Shown: in pieces, positions 30,900 to 38,152 of the stretch
Position numbering within the stretch: the first letter of the stretch is position 1
How the letters are laid out: every line of letters begins with the position of its first letter
Assembly (NCBI GenBank): GCA_949494735.1
Contig: CATABD010000013.1
Location: 1-44,424 of the forward strand
Length of the DNA: 44,424 nucleotides
DNA from: an uncultured Oscillospiraceae bacterium
GTDB lineage: Bacteria > Bacillota > Clostridia > Oscillospirales > Oscillospiraceae
Direction: 5' to 3'
Notes under the pieces: generated by a model
Databases searched by the model: none
What the model saw: only the letters and a program-made list of their open reading frames with translations
Told to the model about the DNA's origin: nothing
Program-made: the position numbers and the translations under genes

Positions 30900-30928
30900 A
30901 AAAGTCCGCCCCCAGGCGGACTTTTTCT
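30898..30928 (+). terminator. Intrinsic terminator of the ABC/two-component module
   Basis: A 13-bp stem with GAAAAAGTCCGCC/GGCGGACTTTTTC begins inside the stop codon of the kinase gene and gives a T-rich end. Confidence 0.88.
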
Positions 30929-30973
30929 TGTTCAAAGTGCGCCTTTTCTTCCCTCCCCTTTGGTGATATAATC

Positions 30974-31033
30974 AGAAACTATACCAATGGCCTCAGCTCA
31001 CATCTGAATCCTCCGGCTATTGGTACAGCTTCT
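30974..31033. mobile_element. Short MITE-like element, 60 bp
   Basis: The right end CTATTGGTACAGCTTCT is the exact complement of the left end of the element at 25660. The left end AGAAACTATACCAATGG is a diverged version of the terminal repeat. Subterminal GCCTCAG..CATCT also matches the long copy, read from its right end. The element is thus an internally deleted relative. It lies just behind a TATAAT at 30967-30972, in the putative 5' leader of the MATE gene. Confidence 0.7.
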
Positions 31034-31071
31034 AAGGTTTATTGATTATTTTACGAAATTGAGGGACACCC

Positions 31072-32463
31072 ATGGAAGACGTGAAAAAAGCGGAGCTGTT
31101 TGAGCGCACCCCCATCCCCAAAGCGGTGCTCACCCTGTCCGTCCCCACCGTGCTCAGCTCACTGGTGATGGTGCTCTATAACCTGGCGGACACCTACTTC
31201 GTGGGCATGCTCCAGGACCCCATCCAGAACTCCGCCGTCACCCTGGCCGCGCCGGTGCTGCTGGCCTTCAATGCGGTGAACAACCTGTTCGGCGTGGGCT
31301 CCTCCAGCATGATGAGCCGCTCCCTGGGCGCAAAGGACTACGACACCGTGCGCCGCAGCTCCGCCTTCGGCTTCTACTGCGCCCTGCTTTGCGGCGTGCT
31401 GTTCTCGGTGCTCACCGCCGCGCTGCGCGCGCCCCTGCTGGCCCTGCTGGGGGCGGACGCCTCCACCGCTCAGGCCACCCTGGGCTACCTGCGCTGGACC
31501 GTCTTTTTCGGCGCGGCGCCCGCCATACTCAATGTGGTGCTGGCCTATCTGGTGCGCTCGGAGGGGGCCACCCTCCACGCCAGCATCGGCACCATGAGCG
31601 GCTGCCTGCTCAACATCGTGCTGGACCCCATCTTTATCCTCCCCTGGGGCCTTGGCATGGGGGCGGCGGGGGCCGGGCTGGCCACCTTTTTGTCCAATTG
31701 CTTTGCCTGCCTGTACTTCTTCGTGCTGCTCTTCGTCCGGCGGGGCACGACCTACGTGTGCCTTCTGCCCGCCATGGCCCGGCCCCGGCGGGAGCTGGTG
31801 CGGGGGGTGTTCGGGGTGGGCGTGCCCGCCTCCATCCAAAACCTGCTCAACGTCACGGGCATGACGGTGCTCAACAACTTCACCGCCGTGTTCGGCCCCG
31901 ACGCCATCGCGGCCATGGGCATTGCCTACAAAATCAACATGATCCCCATGTACATCGCCATGGGCGTGTCCCAGGGCCTGATGCCGCTGGTGAGCTACAA
32001 CTATGGCAGCGGAAACGCCCCCCGGCTGAAAAAGGCCGTGCTGTTCGCGGCAAAAATCTCGCTGTCCTTTATGGTTGTGGTGTCGGCAGGCTATTTCTTT
32101 GCCTCCGGCCCCCTCATCGGCCTGTTCATGAAAACGGAGGCGGTGGTGGCCTACGGAACCCGGTTCCTGCGGTACATGTGCCTGGCCCAGCCGTTTTTGT
32201 GCCTGGATTTCCTGGCGGTGGGCGTGTTCCAGGCCTGCGGCCTGGGGCAGTACTCCCTGGTGTTCGCCCTGCTGCGCAAGATCGTGCTGGAGATCCCCGC
32301 CCTGTATATCCTCAACTATTTCTCCCCCCTCTACGGCCTTGCCTGCGCCCAGACCGTGGCGGAGGTGGTGCTGGCCGCCGCCGCGGCGGTCATTCTCACC
32401 CGCCTGTTTCGCCGCATGGCGGCGGAGGGCACCCCCCTGCCCCCCCGAACTGGGAAAAAATGA
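31072..32463 (+). CDS. MATE-family efflux transporter
   Basis: It encodes a 463-residue multidrug and toxin extrusion protein with twelve predicted helices in two homologous halves. Typical features are the N-terminal PKAVLTLSVPTVLSSLVMVLYNLADTYFVG, then GVGSSSMMSRSLGAKDY and the second-half PASIQNLLN...AMGIAYKINMIPM. PLVSYNYGSGN follows in the second half. It should expel cationic drugs or toxins using a sodium or proton gradient. The ATG at 31072 has GAGGG 7 bases upstream. It stands alone and the MITE in its leader may influence expression. The substrate cannot be deduced. Confidence 0.92.
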   Translation: MEDVKKAELFERTPIPKAVLTLSVPTVLSSLVMVLYNLADTYFVGMLQDPIQNSAVTLAAPVLLAFNAVNNLFGVGSSSMMSRSLGAKDYDTVRRSSAFGFYCALLCGVLFSVLTAALRAPLLALLGADASTAQATLGYLRWTVFFGAAPAILNVVLAYLVRSEGATLHASIGTMSGCLLNIVLDPIFILPWGLGMGAAGAGLATFLSNCFACLYFFVLLFVRRGTTYVCLLPAMARPRRELVRGVFGVGVPASIQNLLNVTGMTVLNNFTAVFGPDAIAAMGIAYKINMIPMYIAMGVSQGLMPLVSYNYGSGNAPRLKKAVLFAAKISLSFMVVVSAGYFFASGPLIGLFMKTEAVVAYGTRFLRYMCLAQPFLCLDFLAVGVFQACGLGQYSLVFALLRKIVLEIPALYILNYFSPLYGLACAQTVAEVVLAAAAAVILTRLFRRMAAEGTPLPPRTGKK

Positions 32464-32535
32464 TCCCGCCCCCCTTTCCTTTTCCCCTCCCTTGGCCGAT
32501 ATAAAGGGTAGAGAAACTGGAAAGGGGGGTAATCT

Positions 32536-33261
32536 ATGGCTATCCAGCCCATCGCCGCCGTGGGGCGGGAGGACGGGGAGGAACAGCAGCAAAGCAGCCT
32601 GCTGGCCCAGTCGCTGAAAAAGCAGGAGGAGAGCCGTATCTCCCTCACCGAAATGATCCGCGACGCCAAGGAGAAGGCGGACGCTCAACGGGAAAAGTTC
32701 AAGCTGGCCAAGACCTCCCCCCGGTATGGGGACGCCCCGCTGGAGGCTTACGCCCGGCTGAGCCGCGCCCGCACCCCGGCCCAGGCCGGCTCCGCCGCCG
32801 GGTACGCCCGCCGCCGCATTGTCCAGCTGGAGGCCGCCCGGCGGTCCGACCCGGACCACGCCGACCAGATCAAAGCCGCCGTAGGGCAGCTGAGAAAGGC
32901 GGTGAGCCGGGCGGGGCGCAAAAAGCTGGAACTCACCAGGGAGCAGCTGTCCCGGGCCCGCCAGAAACGCATGGCCCAGGAGAACAAGCGCCGGGAGGAA
33001 CAGCGCATCAAGCAGGAGCTGCGCCGCAGCCAGGCCATGCGGGCCGTCCGGGAATCGGGATATTTCCGGGAGACGGACATCGCCAACCGCCATGCCGACC
33101 AGCTCACTGCCACCAAAATGGAGCTGCGCCACCAGGCCGAGCAGCTGGGCTCCATCGCTTCGGTGGACGCCGCGCTCCAGGGCTATTCCGCCGGCGTCCA
33201 GCTGGCCGCCGCGGATGTGGACGCCCCCATGGAGGCCCCCCAGGTCAACGTTCAGGCATGA
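32536..33261 (+). CDS. Coiled-coil protein of unknown function
   Basis: It encodes a 241-residue, very basic and Arg/Lys/Glu/Gln-rich protein with no signal peptide or membrane helix. A Gln/Glu-rich start (EEQQQSSLLAQSLKKQEESRIS) leads into long helices. The region from about residue 90 to 165 (KAAVGQLRKAVSRAGRKKL, REQLSRARQKRMAQENKRRE) is a strong coiled-coil candidate. A short tail with SVDAALQGYSAG and a Val/Ala-rich end follows. I do not recognise a family. It begins 72 bases after the MATE gene with AAAGGGGGG before the ATG and ends at a strong terminator. A structural or scaffold role is possible but is only a guess. Confidence 0.7.
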   Translation: MAIQPIAAVGREDGEEQQQSSLLAQSLKKQEESRISLTEMIRDAKEKADAQREKFKLAKTSPRYGDAPLEAYARLSRARTPAQAGSAAGYARRRIVQLEAARRSDPDHADQIKAAVGQLRKAVSRAGRKKLELTREQLSRARQKRMAQENKRREEQRIKQELRRSQAMRAVRESGYFRETDIANRHADQLTATKMELRHQAEQLGSIASVDAALQGYSAGVQLAAADVDAPMEAPQVNVQA

Positions 33262-33273
33262 CAGACAGGACAG

Positions 33274-33309
33274 AAAACGGCCCTGCCGGAACTCCGGCAG
33301 GGCCGTTTT
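33274..33309. terminator. Bidirectional intrinsic terminator
   Basis: A nearly perfect stem AAAACGGCCCTGCCGG/CCGGCAGGGCCGTTTT lies between the coiled-coil gene and the convergent ABC exporter gene. Its ends give T-runs in both directions. Confidence 0.88.
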
Positions 33310-33362
33310 ACGCTGTCACGAACCTCTCCGTTCCCCGATAAAACGCCGCATCCGCAGGCAGG

Positions 33363-35192
33363 TTACGCCCCCAGCACCTTGGCCGCGTTCTCCTCGGCGA
33401 ACTGCTTGCTATACAGGGCGTGATAGTAGCCGTGGGAACGCAGCAGGGACTGGTGGGTGCCCTGCTCCACGATTTTGCCGTCCCGCACCACCAGGATCAG
33501 ATCCGCCTTGCGGATGGTCGACAGGCGGTGGGCAATGAGGAAGGAGGTGCGGTCCTGGAGCAGGTGGTCGATGGCGTTTTGGATATACTGCTCCGTCTGG
33601 GTGTCGATGGAGGAGGTGGCCTCGTCCAGCACAAAGATGCGGGGATCGGCCAGCACCGCCCGGGCAAAGGAGATCAGCTGCTTCTCGCCGGTGGACAAAC
33701 GGTCGCCCTCTTCGCCCACGTTGCTGTCCCAGCCCTGCTCCAGCTTGGCCACCACCTGGTCCGCCGACACCGCCCGGGCCGCCGCCTCGATTTCAGCGTC
33801 GGTGGCGTCCAGCCGGCCGTAGCGGATGTTTTCCCGCACGGAGCCGGAGAACAGGTGGGGGCTTTGCAGCACATAGCCGATATTGGAGTGGAGCCACAGC
33901 TGGCTGCGCTCCCGGTAGTCCCGGCCGTCGATCAAAATCTGTCCCTCGGTTGGTTCAAAGAACCGGCAGGCCAGGTTGACCAGGGTGGATTTGCCCGCCC
34001 CGGTCTCCCCCACAATGGCCACGGTGGTGCCCGCGGGTATATGGAGGCTGAAGTGCTCCAGCACATTGTCCCCGCCGTCGGGATAGCGGAAGGTCACGTC
34101 CTTGAACTCAATCTCTCCCTTGAGGGGCTCCCAGTTCTCCCGCTTGGGGTTGAAGGAGTCTCCGTATTTTTCTATGACCTGGGGGGTATCGGTGATCTGG
34201 GGCTGCTCATTGAGCAGGTCGGTGACCCGCTCGATGGACGCCTGGAGGGCAATGAACTCCGCCAGGTTGGCCGCGGTGACCTGAATGGGTTCAAAGATGC
34301 CCATGGCATAGGAGATAAAGACCGCCAGGGTGGAGATATCCAGCGCCTGCTCCGCCGTCAGGTAGCCCCCCCGCAGCAGCACGATGGCCACCGCCAGGGT
34401 GGAGAAGAACAGCGTCAGCGGAATATACACCGCGTTGAGCCGGGAGGCCCGCACACCGGAACCCCGCATGGTGTCGGTGAGCTCCCGGAAGCTTTGGATG
34501 CTCTGATCCTCAATCACCAGGGTTTTGGACGTCTTGGCCCCGGTGATACCCTCGTTGAAGGCCCCGGTGATCTTGGAGTTGAGCTTGCGCACCTTGCGGT
34601 TCCAGTGGAGGATGCGGGGCTGGAACCAGCCCGTCAGCGCCGCCACCACCGGCACGATGAGGATGACCACCAGCGCCAGCCGCCAGTTCAGGGCCAGCAT
34701 GGCTGCAAAACTGCTCAGCACATACAGCATCCCCCACGCCATGTCCGTCAGGTTCCATGCGATGTTGCCGGCGATGCGGTTGGTGTCGTTCATCACCCGG
34801 GTGATGAGGTAGCCCACTGGGGTGACGTTGTAAAAGGACAGGGACAGGGTCTGCAAATGGCCGAAGAGATCCCTTCTCATGTCCCGGCCCAGGTACATCT
34901 CCACGTACATGGCCCGGCGTGCAAAGCCCACCACCATCAGCGCCTCCAGTGCAATAGCCCCCAGATAGGCCGCTGTGTAGGCAGGCAGGCCGTCCAGCGT
35001 CCCCCGCTCGATAAAGTGGCTGATGGCGTACTTCTGGAACAGGGGAAGGATCACGTCCATCAGGGCGGTTAGGCCGTTGATGGCCACCATCAGCACAATG
35101 ATTTTCTTGTAACGGGCCAGGATAGGCAGCAGCCGCTTCCAGATCTTCAGGTCAAAGGATTTGGTATACTCTTTCTCGTCAAAAGCAGCCAT
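33363..35192 (-). CDS. Heterodimeric ABC exporter subunit with the catalytic Walker B glutamate
   Basis: It encodes a 609-residue half-transporter: six membrane helices (about residues 30-330) fused to an ATPase domain. The Walker A is GETGAGKSTLVN. The signature is LSTGEKQ in place of LSGGQ, and the Walker B is IFVLDEATSSID with the normal catalytic Glu. It complements the upstream subunit, which has the opposite defects, so the two make one normal and one degenerate ATP site, as in TM287/288 and BmrCD. It shares one base with the upstream gene (TAATG), so the two are coupled. Probable role: export of drugs or antibiotics. Confidence 0.93.
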   Translation of the reverse strand: MAAFDEKEYTKSFDLKIWKRLLPILARYKKIIVLMVAINGLTALMDVILPLFQKYAISHFIERGTLDGLPAYTAAYLGAIALEALMVVGFARRAMYVEMYLGRDMRRDLFGHLQTLSLSFYNVTPVGYLITRVMNDTNRIAGNIAWNLTDMAWGMLYVLSSFAAMLALNWRLALVVILIVPVVAALTGWFQPRILHWNRKVRKLNSKITGAFNEGITGAKTSKTLVIEDQSIQSFRELTDTMRGSGVRASRLNAVYIPLTLFFSTLAVAIVLLRGGYLTAEQALDISTLAVFISYAMGIFEPIQVTAANLAEFIALQASIERVTDLLNEQPQITDTPQVIEKYGDSFNPKRENWEPLKGEIEFKDVTFRYPDGGDNVLEHFSLHIPAGTTVAIVGETGAGKSTLVNLACRFFEPTEGQILIDGRDYRERSQLWLHSNIGYVLQSPHLFSGSVRENIRYGRLDATDAEIEAAARAVSADQVVAKLEQGWDSNVGEEGDRLSTGEKQLISFARAVLADPRIFVLDEATSSIDTQTEQYIQNAIDHLLQDRTSFLIAHRLSTIRKADLILVVRDGKIVEQGTHQSLLRSHGYYHALYSKQFAEENAAKVLGA

Positions 35193-37033
35193 TACGCCCC
35201 GCCCCCCTTCTCAACCAGCGCCCGGTCGTCGCTGCTCATTTGAATGTCGTAGATTTCCTTATACATGCCGGGCCGGGAGATGAGCTGGGCATGGGAGCCC
35301 ACGTCCGCCACCCGTCCCCCATCCAGCACCAGGATGCGGTCGGCCTGCATCAATGTGGTCACCCGGTGGGAGATGAGGATGACGGTGGCGTCCGCCATGC
35401 GCTCCTTCAAGGCGGCGCGGATCTTGGCGTCCGTCTCCGCATCCACGGCGGACAGCGAGTCGTCGAACACCATCACCGGGGCGTTTTGCAGCAGCATCCG
35501 GGCGATGGCCACCCGCTGCTTCTGCCCGCCGGACAGGGTAACCCCCCGCTCGCCCACCACCGTGTCCCAGCCGTCGGCCAGCTCGGTGATGGCCTCGTCC
35601 ACGCAGGCAATCTGGGCGCAGGCGCGCAGCTCCTCCTCCGTGGCGTCCGGGCGGGTGGCCGCGATGTTCTCCCGGATGGTCTGGGAGAACAGGAAGGGCT
35701 CCTGGAGCACCAGGCCGATCTGGCGGCGCAGCTCCTCCCGGGAGATATCCCGGATGTCCGTCCCGCCGATGGTGATCCTCCCCTGGCCCTCCCCCAGGTC
35801 GTACAGGCGGTCCAGCAGGTGGACCAGGGTGGATTTGCCCGACCCCGTCCCCCCCAGGATGGCGAAGGTGGAGCCCCAGGGGATGGTGAAGGACACATCC
35901 CGCAGCACCTCCTGGCCCTCGTAGCCGAAGGTGACGTGGTCGAACACGATGTCGCCGCCCAGGCGCACGGCCTTGGCCTGGGGGCCGTCCCGCTCCTCGC
36001 CGGCCTGGAGGATGTAGCCCACCCGGTCCATGGACACCCCCGCCTTGCTCATGTCGGACAGCACCCGGCCCAGAGACCGCACCGGCCAGGCCAGCGCGGC
36101 GTTGTAGGTGACAAAGGCCAGGAAGTCGCCCAGGGACAGCCCGCCCTCCACCGCCGCCACCGTTCCGGCCACCACCACCGCCATCACCTGAAGGCAGGTG
36201 AGAAAGGCCCCGGAGGCCCAGTAAATGCTGAGCACCTTGCCCAGCTCCACCCAGAGGGCGGAAAACCGGTCGTTTTTCTCCCCGAAGCGGTCGATCTCAA
36301 ACCGCTCCCGGCCAAAGGCCCGCACCACCCGCACACCGGTGAGATTCTCCTGGGCACAGGTGGTCAGCTCCCCCTCCGCCTCATCGGCGGTCTTGAACCG
36401 GGTGGAGATCTTGCCGTAAAACACCCCGGAGGCCGCGCCGGTAATGGGGATGAACGCCAGCGAAACCAGGGCCAGCTGCCAGTTCATTTGCAGCATGATG
36501 ACGGTGTAAAGCGCGATGAGAAACACTGTGCGCACCACCTCCATCAGCTGGTTGCAGACGAAGGTGCGGATGACCTCCACGTCGGAGGTGCACCGCTGGA
36601 TGATGTCGCCGGTGGCGTGGGCGGTGTGCCATTCAAAGCTCAGGCGCTGGATGTGGCCGTACAGGCCGTCCCGCAGGCTCTTCACAAAGCCCTCGGAGCC
36701 CTTGGACAGGTTGACGCGCATGCCGTAAATACACACGCCCCGCACCGCCGCGGCCAGCACCACCGCCCCCGCCGCCAGCCACAAAAAGGGCAGGGGATCG
36801 GCCCGGAGCCGGTCCAGGGGCGCCAGCGGGCGCAGAAAGCCCGGCAAATCCGGGGCTTCGCCCCCCAGCACCGAGTCCACGGTGAAGCTGATGATCTGGG
36901 GCACCAGCGCGTTGCAGGCGGTGTTCATCCAGGCCAGCGCAATGGCCCCGGTGAAAAAGCCCCAGCAGCCCCGCAGATGGCGCATAACCATGCCGGTCTT
37001 CTCCCGCCGGGACAGTTTTGTCTGTGATTCCAT
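35192..37033 (-). CDS. Heterodimeric ABC exporter subunit with degenerate Walker B
   Basis: It encodes a 613-residue half-transporter, first gene of the exporter pair. The membrane domain covers about residues 20-330. The ATPase has Walker A GGTGSGKSTLVH and a normal signature LSGGQKQRVAIA. Its Walker B is VMVFDDSLSAVD, where Asp replaces the catalytic Glu; such sites bind but hardly hydrolyse ATP in heterodimeric exporters. The ATG at 37033 has AAGGAG 7 bases upstream. The 5' region carries a promoter, a 27-codon leader ORF and an intrinsic terminator, which suggests induction by ribosome-stalling compounds, as described for bmrCD. Confidence 0.93.
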   Translation of the reverse strand: MESQTKLSRREKTGMVMRHLRGCWGFFTGAIALAWMNTACNALVPQIISFTVDSVLGGEAPDLPGFLRPLAPLDRLRADPLPFLWLAAGAVVLAAAVRGVCIYGMRVNLSKGSEGFVKSLRDGLYGHIQRLSFEWHTAHATGDIIQRCTSDVEVIRTFVCNQLMEVVRTVFLIALYTVIMLQMNWQLALVSLAFIPITGAASGVFYGKISTRFKTADEAEGELTTCAQENLTGVRVVRAFGRERFEIDRFGEKNDRFSALWVELGKVLSIYWASGAFLTCLQVMAVVVAGTVAAVEGGLSLGDFLAFVTYNAALAWPVRSLGRVLSDMSKAGVSMDRVGYILQAGEERDGPQAKAVRLGGDIVFDHVTFGYEGQEVLRDVSFTIPWGSTFAILGGTGSGKSTLVHLLDRLYDLGEGQGRITIGGTDIRDISREELRRQIGLVLQEPFLFSQTIRENIAATRPDATEEELRACAQIACVDEAITELADGWDTVVGERGVTLSGGQKQRVAIARMLLQNAPVMVFDDSLSAVDAETDAKIRAALKERMADATVILISHRVTTLMQADRILVLDGGRVADVGSHAQLISRPGMYKEIYDIQMSSDDRALVEKGGGA

Positions 37034-37057
37034 ACTCTACTCCTTCCCAATGGACGC

Positions 37058-37088
37058 AAAAAGCGCCCCTTCTGGACAGAAGGGACGC
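37058..37088 (-). terminator. Attenuator between the leader ORF and the ABC exporter
   Basis: On the minus strand GCGTCCCTTCT pairs with AGAAGGGGCGC (37078-37088 with 37063-37073, one U-G pair) around a GTCC loop. Five T follow (37058-37062). It is a full intrinsic terminator placed 25 bases before the first exporter ATG and 35 bases after the leader stop. In this position it would end most transcripts unless an alternative fold forms. Confidence 0.85.
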
Positions 37089-37123
37089 CGCGTACCACAA
37101 AATGACCGGGAATGGAAACCCGA

Positions 37124-37207
37124 TTACTCCATCCCCCAGGCGCGCAAATATCCCAAAAGTCCCAAATTCCCCGCGTTCTTCCCACCGAAAAATAGAGTGT
37201 TCAGCAT
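37124..37207 (-). CDS. 27-residue leader peptide of the ABC exporter operon
   Basis: This short ORF reads MLNTLFFGGKNAGN followed by LGLLGYLRAWGME and stops with TAA. It has the best ribosome binding site in the area, GGAAGGAGG exactly 8 bases before the ATG (37216-37224). It begins about 35 bases after the predicted transcription start. It is not hydrophobic enough for a signal peptide and I know no family. Its place between a strong promoter and an intrinsic terminator indicates a regulatory leader peptide whose translation controls read-through into the exporter genes. The order promoter, leader, terminator and heterodimeric exporter equals that of Bacillus bmrB-bmrCD, though the peptide is shorter. 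Confidence 0.7.
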   Translation of the reverse strand: MLNTLFFGGKNAGNLGLLGYLRAWGME

Positions 37208-37248
37208 GTTGCGCGCCTCCTTCCAAAGAAATTTTTACAGCGATGCCA

Positions 37249-37277
37249 AGTATATCCCTTTTGGCCGGGATTGTCAA
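37249..37277 (-). promoter_or_regulatory. Promoter of the ABC exporter operon
   Basis: On the minus strand a consensus -35 TTGACA (37272-37277) and -10 TATACT (37249-37254) are 17 bases apart. It begins only 5 bases behind the cutC stop codon. Confidence 0.88.
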
Positions 37278-37281
37278 GCCC

Positions 37282-38034
37282 TTATTTTTTCATCTCCGCC
37301 GCCACGCCGGATACATACGCCCTGTCCACCACCTTGTAGCAGTCCTCCGGGGGGTACAGGCAGCCGCCGTAGTGGATGCCCCGGTCGTTCCGGGCGGAGG
37401 GGTCGGTCCGGACGGTGTGGCCGGACATGTGCAGCTGGGCGCACCCGGTCTGGGCGGCCACCCACTCCAGGTTCCGGGCGTTGACGCCGCCGCCGGGGAG
37501 GATCTCCATGCGCCCGGCGGCATATTCCACCATCTGCCTGATGGTGTCCGCCCCCAGGGGCACGCTGGCCTGCTGGCCGCTGGTGAGCACCCTGGCCACC
37601 CCCAGCCCCATGAGGGCGTCCAGCGCCGCGCGCCAGTCCGGGGTCACGTCGACGGCCCGGTGGAACACCGCCTCCTTCCCCCGCTCCCGGCACAGCTCCG
37701 CCAGCGCCCCGGTGCGCTCCACATCCACCGTGCCGTCCCCGTGGAGGAAGCCGAAGGCCAGCCCGTCCGCCCCGTGGTCCAGCAGGAGCTTCGCGTCCTC
37801 CACAGCGGCGGCAAACTCCGCCCGGGTGTAGCAGAAGCCCCCCTCCCGGGGGCGCACCATGGCGATGATCTTCATCCCCGTCTCCCGCTTGGCCACCAGC
37901 AGGGAGCCCAGGGTGGGAGTGAGCCCCCCGTGGAACAAATCGCAGTTCAGCTCCACCCGGTCCGCCCCGCCCCGGTGGGCCTCAATCACGTCGTCCGCGC
38001 TGCCGCAGCATACCTCAAGCAGAATGTTTCCCAT
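37282..38034 (-). CDS. cutC: CutC family protein
   Basis: It encodes a 250-residue TIM-barrel protein of the CutC family. Conserved stretches are LLEVCCGSADDVIEAHRGGADRVELN at the N-terminus, HGGLTPTLGSL, MVRPREGGFCYT and AVFHRAVD. LPGGGVNARN and LHMSGHT follow towards the C-terminus. The family was named for copper tolerance in E. coli, but its biochemical role is unsettled and it may be an enzyme of sugar or thiol metabolism. No copper operator is seen in front of it. The ATG at 38034 has AAGGGGGACGGGG upstream; the 63-base upstream extension overlaps the promoter. It is divergent from the fucosidase gene. Confidence 0.92.
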   Translation of the reverse strand: MGNILLEVCCGSADDVIEAHRGGADRVELNCDLFHGGLTPTLGSLLVAKRETGMKIIAMVRPREGGFCYTRAEFAAAVEDAKLLLDHGADGLAFGFLHGDGTVDVERTGALAELCRERGKEAVFHRAVDVTPDWRAALDALMGLGVARVLTSGQQASVPLGADTIRQMVEYAAGRMEILPGGGVNARNLEWVAAQTGCAQLHMSGHTVRTDPSARNDRGIHYGGCLYPPEDCYKVVDRAYVSGVAAEMKK

Positions 38035-38065
38035 GTCCCCGTCCCCCTTCAGTTCTTTCCCGGTT

Positions 38066-38094
38066 ATTATATATTTCTCCCCGCCCGCTGTCAA
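38066..38094 (-). promoter_or_regulatory. Promoter of cutC
   Basis: On the minus strand a consensus -35 TTGACA (38089-38094) and -10 TATAAT (38066-38071) are 17 bases apart, an ideal sigma-A promoter. Confidence 0.9.
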
Positions 38095-38101
38095 CAAGGG
38101 C

Positions 38102-38130
38102 TTGTCATCCGACCGGGAACCCGGTAAAAT
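38102..38130 (+). promoter_or_regulatory. Promoter of the fucosidase gene
   Basis: A -35 TTGTCA and -10 TAAAAT are 17 bases apart. It is back to back with the cutC promoter, 7 bases between the two -35 boxes, so shared regulation is possible. Confidence 0.8.
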
Positions 38131-38152
38131 AGCCTGGAGAGGAGGCGGTTTG

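Noticed and set aside
25660-31033. Repeats considered as a CRISPR array
   Set aside because: The repeats are terminal inverted repeats of isolated elements kilobases apart, without regular spacers.
33420-37027. Long plus-strand open frames of 550 and 595 codons opposite the ABC exporter genes
   Set aside because: They are shadows produced by high GC content; the His/Gly/Val-rich translations match no family and the opposite strand encodes clear ABC proteins.
37119-37122. CGGG/CCCG mini-hairpin after the leader ORF as an antiterminator
   Set aside because: The four-base stem is too weak to support a claim; the real alternative fold was not resolved.
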